The notes below the pieces were generated by a model, which was given only the letters and a program-made list of their open reading frames with translations, ran no database searches and was not told the DNA's origin. The translations under genes were made by a program, and so were the position numbers. From Ifrita kowaldi (Eukaryota > Chordata > Aves > Passeriformes > Cinclosomatidae): a stretch of DNA of 64,000 nucleotides. Positions 51,527 to 63,755 of the stretch are shown piece after piece. Positions within the stretch are counted from its first letter, which is position 1. Each line of letters starts with the position of its first letter. Location of the stretch: positions 378,222 through 442,221 of the forward strand of contig VZRS01014441.1 of NCBI GenBank assembly GCA_013398055.1, in the 5' to 3' direction.

Positions 51527-51606
51527 TTTCAGCGCCCGCCGCGCGCGGGCACCACGGGAAGAGGGGGCGGTGCGCGCACGCGGGCGTTGATTGACAGGAG
51601 CGCCGC

Positions 51607-51611
51607 CCAAT
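51607..51611 (+). promoter_or_regulatory. CCAAT box (NF-Y-type)
   Basis: CCAAT lies about 155 bases upstream of the ANLN ATG and about 80 bases from the CHR-like element. NF-Y sites in this position are common in CHR-controlled promoters. The match is a bare pentamer, so the call is moderate. Confidence 0.4.
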
Positions 51612-51817
51612 GCGGCCGCACGCGCCCGCCCCGGGGAGCGGAGGGGCCTGGCGGCGGCCCGGAAGGGCGGCCCCGCTTCCCCGGCTCGGGAATCACGGCT
51701 GGCTCCGCCAGCTGCACCCCCGCGTTCTGCGTCTGAGCCCGTGTGCGGCCCTGCCGCCCAGGGCTTCCTTGTGCTGCGTGCCCGGAGTCCATCCTGCCAT
51801 GGCTGCCCTGCCACGGA

Positions 51818-52081
51818 GTTCGTTTGGAAAAGACCTCCGAGATCATCGAGCCCAACCTGTGGCCGAGCACCACTCTGTCGACCAGGCCGTGGCACTGAGT
51901 GACACATCCAGTCTTTTCTTTAACACCTTCAGGGACGGGGACTCCACCGACTCCACCACCTCCCCGGGCAGCACATTCCAATATCTAATCATTCATTCTG
52001 TGAAAAAATTCCTCCTAATGTCCAACCTAAACCTGCGTTGGCACAGCTTAAAGACTATGTCCTCTTGTCCTCACCTTCCTT
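51818..52081 (-). mobile_element. CR1 LINE 3' region fragment
   Basis: The stretch shows the antisense CR1 landmarks in order: AAGACCTCCGAGATCATCGA, then TTCAGGGACGGGGACTCCAC, then TTCCTCCTAATGTCCAACCT, then TGTCCTCTTGTCC. It lies at the edge of the ANLN CpG island. A short CR1-like extension may reach about 52130. Confidence 0.88.
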
Positions 52082-52129
52082 ACTGGCAGTCCCTCCTCTA
52101 AAGAAAAGGCTTTTACCTGTTTTACAGGC

Positions 52130-55100
52130 AAGTAGAGCAATAGTGTCCGGTTGACCACACATCTTGCTGCAGCTGCTCAGTAGGAGGGTGCCCTGAGCCT
52201 GGAAGATTAATTTTTCACTTGGCAGTGACATGGAGATGTCAGTGGAAAACATGATTTTTATGTGACACACTAAATGAAGAAGATAGTTACGCAGTGCAGC
52301 TGTGCAACTTGCTGGTCCTTCTCATGGTTCTTGAGTTTCTCCTCGTACTACAGCATGTGGGTCTCATGAAACCTCACCCACCACTTCCTACGGCTGTCCC
52401 TTGCACCATTTCACTGGCAGACCTTTCTCAGTGGGTGTGGAATTAGCAGAGACCCACTAGTTGCTGAGGTTCACGCCTTGCTATCCGTGCACCATCCCAA
52501 ACTCCCTTCCCATACGTGTTTTGAGCATAAACACAAATACAGCTTGGGGTTTTCATATCTGCCATTCCCCTTGGGAGGCTGCTATAGGCTTAACTGCCCC
52601 AGTGAATAAACTTTGTCAAATTTCCAGTCTATCCATACGTTTTTGCCCCCCTTTATACCTTTTTGCTCATATGCAAATAGTGTTCATTACCTTGCATAAA
52701 TGCCTTTCTTCACCAGTGCTGTGCTTCTTGCCTCTTTGATTGTTTACATGCAGCAGTCTTTTTGTCCAGCCTTTACTTTGCCTTGCTAAACAAACCAACA
52801 CTCCTCTAGTTGTCCCTCATTAAAAAAATCTTTCCGGTGTGTTATTTACAAACAGCATGGCATCAGTGTGCAGCAGAATCTAAAACTACAATATCAAATA
52901 ATACTTTTCTGAAGAAATGTTCAAGATTAGACACTCTGGCAAACAAACATCTCAGCACTGTTCTCAGATAAACATGGGTTGGAGCAGTCTGAGGTACAGC
53001 ATCAGAACTGCTCACACACCAGGCAGAAAATTGGGACTTACCAGATGGGACTTGTCACTCATTCATAATCTATGAACCAGCCTGTTCAGTGGTAAGAAGG
53101 AACAGGCTTTATTTCCTTCGGGAGAAACTAGGTTTAGCTATCACTGGTAATCAACAGAAACATTCCTTTAATGGAGCAGTAGAGAATCAATGCAGGAAAA
53201 CACCACAAGACAAAATAGCCACTATGGAGCTCAAAGTCCCTGGCAGAAAATAGAGAGAATTACCATTAGGTCCTTTCTTTCTCGTGCCATCCCAAAGGAA
53301 GAAAAGCCGTGCACAATTTAAGCCCTTTTAATAATACAGAATTACTGCAATCTGAACATGCTTTCTGCTTTACATGTGAGTCTGTGACATTTATACGGTG
53401 CAGCTCCATCTGTCCTTGGTGCATTTCCAAATGTGGCTCCATCCACTGCTAGTGTCTGTCAAATGACACAGGGCAGCACATGATGCTCAGCCTGGGGGCC
53501 AACAGAGTCGGGGTGGCTGCACTGTTAGTGTACATAATGACGTGTACATTAATACTGACATGTGCTAATTATTGTTAAAAAAGAGGAAAATAGTGATGTT
53601 TATTCTGTGCAGTGTATTTCTTGTAAAATATATTTCTCTACAGTTTACTCTGAAAAATGAAATGGAGATTCCTAGGAGTGTATAACTGCTTAAATCAGTG
53701 CAGTATATATGTGACAAATGTCCTTTCCTTTTGCTCTCTACAGAGCCAATAATTTCTTCATAATTTCATTCCAGACACATCGAGGTCCTGTTAGAAATAA
53801 AGCAAATACTTTGTTTCTCATCTTGTCAAGGAGTTACGTCTGTCTTCCAGGAAACTGGTAGACAGTAAATGTATCTTATCTTTTTATCACTCCAAGGAGC
53901 CAAAGCAAGTCAGTAATTTTTAAGAATTGTGCTATATAAATGAGGTCTGTTGTCTGCATAGTGGTGGAGGTACAGCCCTTAGCAATGGAATTTACAGTTG
54001 GAGTTATATTTTTTTAATAAGTGAGTAAAACTACTTCTACTTATGGGGAAAAAGAAATCCACTGATCTTTCACAATGTGAAGGCACAAAGAAAAAGAGAG
54101 GGAAAGAAAGGAATGCCATGTGAAACCAGCAGAACAATGAGCTAGCTCTGCCTGTTTTAACAGCTTTATATTTTATGTCAGACTTTTGCATTCAAAAATT
54201 ATGAATCACACTCTTCACTGTCTCCTCCCCTCACGTGATACGGTTTAAGATGTCTTCTTGCCAGGCATAATCTGATGAAAAGCAATTCTTTCTGTGACAA
54301 GAAATAACACAATACAAAGCACTTGGGGAACAATTTTTGCTGGTTTGCAGTTTTCATGGGAGTTGAGAACTTGTGCACTGGAGCCAGTCATTTTTTTTTT
54401 TTAAACATGGCAAGAAGAACATTTTTACTTTCTCAAATTTTCCTTCAAAAATTGTAATGCATATTGACTGTTTTCAGGGGTGTATTTCCATTCCAGAAGG
54501 CTATAGCTGTTTGCACTAGCACTTTAATAAGAGTGGAACACTTTTTAACTAGTAGGGAGGACACTTGCCGGAGTGTTTTTATTCTGGCTTCGTTATAATA
54601 CCAATACAATCAGAAATGTAAAATATTGACATTGAAAATGCTAATCCCAGTGTAGTCCACTGTGCAGCTCCGTTTCGTAATCCTCAGAGAATATTTCCTA
54701 AAGCTTCCTTTCTGCTGAGAAACTGAATTCACTATTCTGATTCCAAAGGAAAGATGAGCAAGATGCTTCCTTTGATGCACAGAAAAATCCTGTCAATTAG
54801 AGAAAATTACTACTTTCCATCTTCTAATTTCCTTTTATTCACTGTTTAATAACTCAACATGAAAGTCGATGATCACCTATCTTGCCCTTGCAAGCAGATT
54901 CAATCTGTAGCATGGTAATACAGTGCATTAGAGTAGAGTAGTGTAGTATTCCTTGTAGTGCAGATTTACTTTCAAAACGTGTTTTTTACCAGAAAAAATC
55001 CACTCTTCCACTAATAATCTGGAGAGCTGTCATGATTCTGATAGCCATTTCCCACCTACAGTAGGATTGCATGGGAATCCACAGAGAGGAGAAGCAAATC

Positions 55101-56100
55101 TATGGCCTAGCACACTGTGCTGTGCATCATAATTTCTTGACTATAGTCCCATTAGAATTAATTCTTCAGACAAAGGGGAAAGAACCTTGGGGAAGAGACA
55201 AGGAGACAGCCCTTGCAGAGCTTCCTGAGGACATCTCTTTCCCCTAGCTCACCTTCTGTTTTGCCTCCAGTGGATCCTGGAGGATGTGTGGTACAGGTCT
55301 GATTCTCTGTGTCTTGGTTATGTCGAAGTTGAAGTCAGGCTGTAAGAAATTCCCTTCTTCACAGGTGCCCCAGCAGGACCCCTGTAATAAGGGAATCCTG
55401 CACTACAGAAGAGCTGTAAGAATATAATAGCCATCCTTTCAGTGATTCTGAAATGAAGAGCAAATTGTGCTCTCAAATCCTCTTGAAAATCCTAGCATGC
55501 CAGAGAGCTGGACTGGAAAAGGCAATTTCACCTCCAAACAGTGAATAGAATAGCTGATCCATAGTCTAGCAAAACACTGCAGTTTGGATTAATCTGTATT
55601 TTCTATTACAAATGTTTCATAATCAAAAACATTTTGATGGGCAGCATTTAGGATATGTTCTCTAAGCCAAGCCAAAGGTGATTATACTGCTTTTGTCAGC
55701 TCCTATGATAATCACAGAGGCAATTTAGGCTGACATTATCCAGTAAAGGAATATATTTACGTCAGGAACAAGACAGGTTTCATGAGTGAGTAACCCAATG
55801 TGTGACATGGATTTAAATTAGCAATGCTCAGAGCACAAGTCTCTCTCCTTATAGTCCAAATATAGGAAATTCATAACCAGCTCGCCCAGACTAAAACAAT
55901 GCGAGACCCCGTTGCCATTACAGTGTAATTTTACCTGGGATTGTGTTTTCCGTTAGCAAAAGGATTCATTCATTACTCTGCCTTGACAAGTGTATTTGAG
56001 GGAAAAATCCTTGATGTGGATGCTTGCTGAGGGAAAATATTACAGAAGCTCTCATATGAGGAGCAACTGAAGGAAAAATCACACAAAAATCAAAGCTGGA
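52130..56100. other. Intergenic or first-intron sequence, no gene seen
   Basis: I read no exon that matches a protein I know on either strand. If MATCAP2/KIAA0895 starts at the 51.5-kb island, this could be its first intron; that is inference. Confidence 0.5.
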
Positions 56101-56118
56101 GGGAAAAGCAAAAACATT

Positions 56119-56183
56119 AGAGGTTAATGGTTGAACTCAATGATCTTAGAGGTCTTTTCCCACCTTAATGATTCTGTGATTAT
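56119..56183 (+). mobile_element. CR1 LINE 3' tail
   Basis: GGTTGAACTCAATGATCTTA followed by GAGGTCTTTTCCCACCTTAA and TGATTCTGTGAT is the sense-strand CR1 3' end. Only about 65 bp are recognisable. Confidence 0.8.
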
Positions 56184-59070
56184 GGGGAGAAAGAAGTAAA
56201 ACAAGATGAGTGAAAAACTGCCAAATAACAAGGGAGGATAAGAAAGAAACAGAAGAGAAGAAAGAAGATATATTAAAATTGAGAAGTAGTGAAACAAGGA
56301 ATGAGACAAAACTCATATTTCATTAACAACAAAAGACAGTTGTCAAATGGACTCAGTTTCAGAAAAGATCTCTGGGTGGTTGAACTCTGCTTTTTTACAA
56401 GGCTGTGGGAGTTAAGAAATATTTGCATGTCATGCACTCTCAAAAGATTTATTGTCTTCAGGCAGTATAATATTGCATTTGTATCGCTAAATCACAGAAA
56501 GTTTCTCAGGACTATTCATTTAGGTCTCCTAACTGATTTACACAGGACAAGGAGAATTAGACTTGCTTCTTTTATGTCTCAAGGTAAAATACCCCCTTTT
56601 TTTTCTTTATCCCTATGGTACAGATGTACCATTTGCTGACATAAAAATTCTGAAATGAAGCAAAGGACGTGAGAGTACGTAAGTGCTGCAATGTTAATTT
56701 AGACCAGGATGTTACTCTCAGTACCTGAGACTTGCTTGCAACTGCAGCATAGTGCAAATGGAGTAATCACATAATCACACCAGCAATTTCACCAGCCAAA
56801 TTGTATCACATTTTGTATTCTTGAAATAATTTTCTGAACAATGGAAAAATTAGGAGATTCTTGTTAAGAAACCATTTTTCACTAAAAAAAAGTGTTCTCT
56901 CAGCTCTAGCTTTTTTTTAAAGACTCAGTAGGCTGTAAGCTTAATAGGTGATAATTTTCTGACCTCTTGCCATCTTATTCTCGTATTCTAAATAAATAAA
57001 TGAAACTACAGGACACACATAAAAATAGATTGTTTATAAGGAAGGCCAAGAATGTTACCTACAAAATCACCTGAAAGTTTTTAAAACCAAAATAGGTGCT
57101 TCAAATTAAGTGTAGCCTATATGTTTGCACAATAGGGAAAGATCTAAGGAAATGAAATGGGTTTTACGTGAGTTCACGGTAGTTTTTTTCACTTTCTATT
57201 GTCAGTTCTTTAGAAAAAGCCAACCATTAAGTATCATGAAATCCTTTCTGCAAAAGTAGCATGTTTACACTAGAGGGTGCTACTTGGACAGGATTTTAGG
57301 ATGCTCAGTGTCTTGCTTTGGAAATCTCTTTTTCAACATTTGGGAAAAAATGCATATCTGAAATAAGAAACAGATGTTTCTTATGGGACAAATTCTACTG
57401 AAATTTAAATAAACATAACTGAAATTATATTTTCCACACACATACTCATGAGGGACTGGTCCCTTAGCTTCAGTACAAACTACATATATAATTACACTGA
57501 GGATGTGTTAGAGATGAGTAAATATCCTTAATATTTCAATCTGCTTTTGCTTAACAAACTGCTATGACACAGAAAATAGACTTACTAATGGAATATAAAA
57601 ATAAGACCATGGCTCTTTGTTAATGAGAGGGACAGAAGCATCTGATGGAATAAAACCTGAATTAGCAGTCTGTAGTACAAACACAGTGTCACTGAATGCC
57701 TGGGCACGATACAAGGAAGGGTTGCCTCACCTTACAATAAAGCATGAAAGAAGGCGAAGGAATGGAAATGGCCAAGAGGTTATTTTAAATAATTCTTGTT
57801 TCATTCTTCCCATGGTGGTGAGAATTGTGAGATGTCTCTCTATATCTCCAGGGCCTTTGGCTGCCTCAAGCCAAAGCCCATGTGGAGATGGTGCACATCT
57901 TAGGCCATGAAGAGAGATGCTGCTCCCTAACAGCTGTTTGCAAGCAGCTTGGTATGGGCAGCTTGTCTTCTTATACGTCTAATCTAAAAATCTCTTTTGA
58001 ATTTAGCAGATCTGTAAGAAGGTAAGACAGTGTTTGCCATGCACTGTTCCCATCTCAGAGACACTGCAGCTCCAATTCTAGGACTCTACTAAAACCATGT
58101 TAAAGTGCCAGCCAGGGAATCTCCAAAAACAGGCAGGAGGTGGAGGCAAATAAAGTCTGAAAATACCTCTGGTTTGGCTTATGCTTTCCCCCAGCACTAT
58201 TAAACACTATTTCCATTGGCTGAATTTGTCACTGATACCACTTGGAAGGTATTCCTCATGGAGTAAATAAAATATCCTCAGCTGCTTCATAGTCCCATTT
58301 AACCTCACAAACTATGTGGGAATCTGCAAAGCAAAGCTCAGTAGCAGTGCCAGGCATGTACTTGGAAACTGGAAAAAGACAGTGAGTTTATACCTTGGGT
58401 TCTGTCCCTCACTGAGTCAGTGCTTCTCCTTGAAAACAGAGTTTACCAGAAGACTACCTTCTCCAGGCCAGGAAATGTCCCTTCTGCTCTGCAGATCCTG
58501 TCCTAAGTGTGACAATCTGGATATCCCATGAAATGAAATGCTTTGATGAAGAAGTACATCATCACTCTGTCCACTGCTACTGGGTCATTGCCCGCTGATG
58601 TCAGCTGTGAAGGGTCCCCTGCTCCCAGCACTGGAGCTCCTGCTGTGGGAGAGTGCTGGGCCCAGCTGAGGCTGAGAGCAGCTGAGAGCTGTCTCCAAAA
58701 CTCCCTGTACTCACACTTACTACTGCACAAGTCGCTTCTTGTAAAAAGCTGCTAAGGCAGTGTTTTGTGGTTTTTGGATATCCCCTTCTCATTTTATAAG
58801 TGTTGTATAGCTTGGACTAGCAAAAAATAGGGGATCAAATAAAGTGGAAGAGGAAAAGATAAGAAAATGAATGGCAATAGAGAGAACACTGTGCTTTTTT
58901 CAGGTTGGTTAAGAAATAAGTGAACTGCTGACCTGCTCAGCCAAAAAGGATGATGCACTACTAGGAAAACTTTGCTTTTCAACTGAAATAATCCCAGCAT
59001 CACAAATGATCTGGGCAACTTCAAAAGGCACAAAGTACAAATGTTTAATAGATAGTCATTTTTGGTGGGC
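56184..59070. other. Gene-free stretch
   Basis: AT-rich and apparently unique. Open frames (for example 56289-56639 and 57617-57910) have no recognisable product. Confidence 0.55.
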
Positions 59071-59663
59071 TGTGGTTTAACCCCAGCCAGCAACCAAGCC
59101 ATATGCAGCTGGTTGCTCACTCCCTCACCAGCAGGATCAGGGAGAGAATGGGAAGTGTAAAAGCTAGAAGAACTTGTGTGTTGAGATTAAGGCAGCCTAA
59201 TAGAAAAAGCAAAAGCTGCACACATAAGCAAAGCAAAACAAGGGATTAATTCAGTGCTTCCCATGGGCAGGCAGGTGTTCAGCCATCCCCAGGAGAGCAG
59301 GGCCCCATCACATGTAACAGTGTCTTGGGAAGACAAACACCCTCCCTCCAAACATCCTCCCATTCCTCCTTCTTCCACCCACTTTATGTACTCAGCATGA
59401 TGTCAGGTGGTCTGGAATGTCCCTTTGGTCAGTTTGGGTCACCTGTCCTGGCTGTGTCTCCTCCCAACCTCCCATGCACCCTGAACTTCCTGGCCAGCGT
59501 GGCAGTAGGAAAAGCAGAAAAGGCCTTGGCTCTGTGTGAGCCCTGCTCAGCAATAACAAAACCTCTCTATGTTATCAGCCCTGTGTTCAGCACAAATCCA
59601 AAACACAACCCCACCCCAGCCACTGTGAAGAAAATTAACTCTACCCCAGCCAAAACCAGCACA
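59071..59663 (+). mobile_element. Solo LTR of an endogenous retrovirus (passerine type)
   Basis: The element begins TGTGGTTTAACCCCAGCC and ends AACTCTACCCCAGCCAAAAC plus CAGCACA, giving TG...CA ends and about 593 bp. Internal stretches such as GCTTCCCATGGGCAGGCAGG and GGCTGTGTCTCCTCCCAACC match songbird ERVK-like LTRs I remember. A TATA-like CTTTATGT lies at about 59392. The flanks TGGGC and GGGGC could be a decayed 5-bp target duplication. No retroviral gene or primer-binding site follows, so it is a solo LTR. Open frames inside it are not genes. Confidence 0.85.
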
Positions 59664-60690
59664 GGGGCAGATTGTCTTGTGCTGCCAGTGCTGTCTGATA
59701 GCTGGTATTTGTGTTGCCACAGCAAGGTACCCGTGATTCACCTGCTGGTGTTTGCAGTTTGGCAGGCAGCTTTTGCTCGGGCTGGCAGCCAGTCCTGCCT
59801 GCCACTGCCAAAGGCAACACCCTGCCTTTCTCAGAAGGACCCCTGTAGTGACAAGGCATCGCTGCAGAAGTGGACAGACGGTTAGAGGAGGAAAGGTCAA
59901 GAGGGGTGAGTTGGTCCATCAGTCCATACTGAAGGAGGTGCATGCTTTACTGTGACTATTGTATTTTTATAACCCACTCCTCTGCCATAGGAAAGCAGCC
60001 TCTTTTTTTATTAGTAGGTATAAGTGCATTTGTGAGTATACAATAGATGCCCCAGATTTCTTTCCTCATATGGTAGCACACAACAGTCAACTGCATTTGT
60101 AGGTTCACATCACAAGGATCTTACATTGCTTTCACTTCTCTGCACTTTACTGCAAGGTTTGCCTATGTTTTGTTTGCCCTTGTTGGGTGGTGTGTATGGT
60201 TTTGAGCCTCCGTAGCATAAAGCGTGAACAAATTCAGTGGGTAAATCAATCTGAATATTGGAGCTCTATCAAGTTGTGCATCTTAAAATACCAGTCCCAT
60301 TGAATACGTCTATGAGTAAGCAGCTCCCGCAAGCATGTGCTGCATTTGCTGTGTACTAGGAGTGTAGGACCCAGCTGGAATCAGAAGGCAATGTCAGACA
60401 TTTCTGAAGGAGTTTCTAGAAAGAATTCTTCTGGAAGGACGGTCAGTTGGAGTCACTTGATCAATGAAACTGTTTGGTCAGGAGATACTCAGCCAGCTCA
60501 GAATCATTAAGCAGGGAGGGAAGGCTGACCTTGCCACTCTGAAGGGCCTGGAGCTGTGCCAAATTATGCAGAGTTAGTTAAGGACTCTCATTCTCAGCTT
60601 TCATAGTTCAGTGATTCTTGGCTGTCATAGAGAAGTAGCAGAAAGATGGTGTGAATATGAGGGAGGAACCAAATAAAACTGATGTTAAAA
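59664..60690. other. Gene-free stretch
   Basis: No coding exon or transposon recognised between the solo LTR and the TA-repeat region. Confidence 0.5.
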
Positions 60691-60696
60691 CAAGCG

Positions 60697-60812
60697 TGTA
60701 TATATACATATATATATATGTATATATATATATTTAAAATCCAAATGCACATATACACATATATAGTTATGTATGCATCTATATATATGCATTTATATAT
60801 GCATATATGTGT
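60697..60812. repeat. TA-rich microsatellite
   Basis: Alternating TATA/TACATA/TATG units dominate this stretch. Much of it could form hairpins. It is probably a variable microsatellite. Confidence 0.85.
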
Positions 60813-61312
60813 TGGAATTTTGCAGTGTTAGCTTCTGACCAATATAGAGATCAGTAAAATGCTCTTCCAGACTGTACACATTGCAGAGCTTATTGGTGCT
60901 AATATTCCTATAAAGATACTCCTCTGCATGCAAGACATTGGAGTATTTTTGACTGGGTGAACATAAAAGTATCTCTGAAGGCATGACCAGGTAAATCTGA
61001 AATTATCTCTGGAAGTAATGTTACATTAAAGCTGAAATACAAGATGCCTGTCATCTTTAATTCTGGCTCCTAACAATAGATATAGATCCATTTGGACTGT
61101 GGAACTGTGTCATTTAAGCTGTATTCCACAGTGTGGCTCATCTAAACATCACAATTTGTCCCTATGTTCCTTCATCTTGCTACAGTGTGATCAGTGCCAG
61201 CTGCACTGATAGCCTTCAGGAATTTTTTCATGACAGAGTAGCTTGTCTTTTTCCCCACTATCCTTCCAGACAGACTTGCAAGCTAAGATGTCTTTGAGGT
61301 CAGAACTGCTAG

Positions 61313-61369
61313 AGGTATATATATAGATATAGATAGATGCAGATATAGAAAGATATATATAAAAATAAT

Positions 61370-61408
<39 letters not shown>

Positions 61409-61409
61409 A
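61313..61409. repeat. ATAG/TA then GT microsatellite
   Basis: ATATAG and TATAGA units run into (TA)n and then (GT)12 or so. The GT tract marks the left border of the 339-bp duplication. Confidence 0.85.
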
Positions 61410-62060
61410 GCATTTTTTTCATGAGATACTCAGTAATGTTTTTCTCAACTGACCTTTCCATGTCATGCGTTTAATCAACAAACGTGACAAAGCTTGCTCA
61501 GAGACAAAGCAGAAAGCAGGGACAGGTGGCCTTTTAGCATCCCTCCTCTGTGCCTTCTGCTGCTATTGCTTTTGGCATCCTCTTGCTACAGCCAGGAGCT
61601 AGTATGACCTAAAAAGACCTTCACACCATCCTGCAAAGGAAAAAGGCTAGCGGGGAAAGAAAAAAAAACAAAGTGGAAGCAGCAGATTCAGGGGTGACTG
61701 ACTGCCCAAGCACTCAGGGANTATGTGTGTGTGTGTGTGTGTGTGTGTAGCATTTTTTTCATGAGATACTCAGTAATGTTTTTCTCAACTGACCTTTCCA
61801 TGTCATGCGTTTAATCAACAAACGTGACAAAGCTTGCTCAGAGACAAAGCAGAAAGCAGGGACAGGTGGCCTTTTAGCATCCCTCCTCTGTGCCTTCTGC
61901 TGCTATTGCTTTTGGCATCCTCTTGCTACAGCCAGGAGCTAGTATGACCTAAAAAGACCTTCACACCATCCTGCAAAGGAAAAAGGCTAGCGGGGAAAGA
62001 AAAAAAAACAAAGTGGAAGCAGCAGATTCAGGGGTGACTGACTGCCCAAGCACTCAGGGA
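61382..62060 (+). repeat. 339-bp exact direct repeat around a single N
   Basis: Bases 61382-61720 and 61722-62060 are identical at an offset of exactly 340, with one N at 61721. Each copy starts TATGTGTGT and ends AGCACTCAGGGA. This looks like two overlapping contig ends joined without merging, so one copy is probably not real. Confidence 0.9.
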
Positions 62061-63755
62061 AAAAGGACTCTTGGACACCAGGGAGAAGCAGGCAGGAGAT
62101 GAGAGAGATGGAGAGAAGGCATTCCCTGGATGGAGCAAGGAGAGGGGTAGATGCGTAAAATACACAAAAACAGCTGGATAGTTACTGATTTCATTGCTAT
62201 GGCTTCCAAGTATGTATAAAATAGCATCTCTAGAAGGAGAATTAGGGTCTATGCAGCAAAACCACTGGGAAGTTATGGTAAAATGGTACATTGACTTTAT
62301 ATTTTAGCAGTTGTCTATCATTTCTTCATCAGCTGTGGTGATTATTTGCAGTGCTTGAACCAATTCACTGGTTTTGGGTTTGGTTTTTTTTCTGTAATTG
62401 CCATGTATCACAAGCAAACTCTAACCCATTAGGGATAGCTTTGTCTCTCTAAATTTAAAAATGTTTATTCAGTTCCTGCAATTTGAGATTTGGAGACAAG
62501 CCTGCAAGTTCCAGATGCTACATTGTTAGCAAAATAGTTTAGAGGGTATTTTAGGTTAAACTTGGACATGTTGACAGAGTATATATCTTCTCAGTTCTTC
62601 AAAGAATTTAAGTTAAAAGGGACATCAAATTTGTCAGCTAGGTGGAAGTGTGTTTCAGCGCTGGCTCCTCATTAGCCGACTGAGAAAAATGACACCTCAG
62701 TCTTTTCATAGCTGGTCTTAAGAGCACCTGGTTTTGACTATTTGTGAGTCAGTAGAAAATAAAATGAAAATATTTGCTTTAAACCCTTATTTTTGTTTTT
62801 TATTTATTGCCTGTGAAGAATGATATGAAGATCAGTAAAATTTTTCCAGGTAGGACACAGAAAGAGGTTCCCTAAAGTATCAACAAACTGTGATCTGTAG
62901 AATTTCCTCCACTGCTACCTGATGATACAGCCAGATCTTACTGGACGGTGCTATGGAGGGAGTCTCTGAGTAGAGCACATTGCAGATATGGATTTATTGA
63001 TGGGAGGGAAGGTGGCAGATATTTAAGATACTCAACTAAAGCAGCACAAAACTTCCCTGCTCTCCACTCCTTCGGAGATAAATCATTACACTCACATAAT
63101 CTATGTTAAGCACTATTGTGCTGGTAAGTCACTTTCAATTAAATTGGTCTCTCCAATTAGTGTTGACCGTTTAAAAAAAAGTAAATGCATTATTAACACA
63201 GTAAAATGTATTGATGTGTAATCTGACTTCAGTAATGCCCTTAAGTCTTCATGAAGAATACAGAATCTTCCTACACCGTGCCTACATTAATGGGTTACAC
63301 AACCGTGATTGCTAAGATAAAATGACTTGTTCCTATTTGGTGTTCAATTTTAAAATGCGCAGATTGTATTTCAAGGAGTGAAAGGTTTCGCAAGCAAAGC
63401 AACAGATTGCACAACAAGTAAGGCGACAGGAGGGTGTAATATAAAGTCTGTCTTCTACTTTAAATTCTATTTACTACTTATCAATGTATGATAACCATCA
63501 GTTATCGCCCGAAACCGTTGCCCTGATGCAATTCCTCCATTCTTTTTACACGAGACACCCCCGAACATGAGACCCATCTCCCAGGGTGGCACATATCGTG
63601 CTGAGCACCCTTTGTCCCATGCAGTCTTTCCTCTGCCTGCCACAGATCCAGCAGATAATTACCAATCACACCAACTACAACCAATTGCAGCCATGATGGT
63701 ACCTGATAATTATCAGAAGACTGCAACGCTGCACTCTGCGTGAGTTATACTCGCT
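62061..63755. other. Gene-free stretch before the right-edge CpG island
   Basis: No coding exon recognised. Composition is AT-rich until about 63750, where GC and CpG content rise sharply. Confidence 0.5.

Larger units (their letters stand above)
50960..51800. promoter_or_regulatory. CpG island at the ANLN 5' end
   Basis: From about 50960 to 51800 the sequence becomes strongly GC-rich with many CG dinucleotides, in contrast to AT-rich flanks. It covers ANLN exon 1 and the region upstream. In mammals, as I recall, the ANLN promoter is shared head-to-head with MATCAP2/KIAA0895, so this island may be bidirectional. Transcription start sites cannot be read from sequence. Confidence 0.85.

Noticed and set aside
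50838..51590. 250-codon plus-strand open frame across the ANLN CpG island
   Set aside because: It is Arg/Pro/Ala-rich, as expected for any stop-poor GC-rich island. It shows no known domain and lies antisense to ANLN exon 1.
51431..51981. 158- and 150-codon minus-strand frames upstream of and over ANLN exon 1
   Set aside because: They run through the CpG island and into the CR1 fragment, in frames other than the anillin start. No homology recognised.
51610..52101. 163-codon plus-strand frame that might be a MATCAP2 first exon
   Set aside because: Its second half is plainly antisense CR1 sequence, and its first half has no recognisable protein.
59325..59885. 186-codon plus-strand frame
   Set aside because: Most of it lies in the solo LTR, which has no coding function; the rest is unrelated flank.
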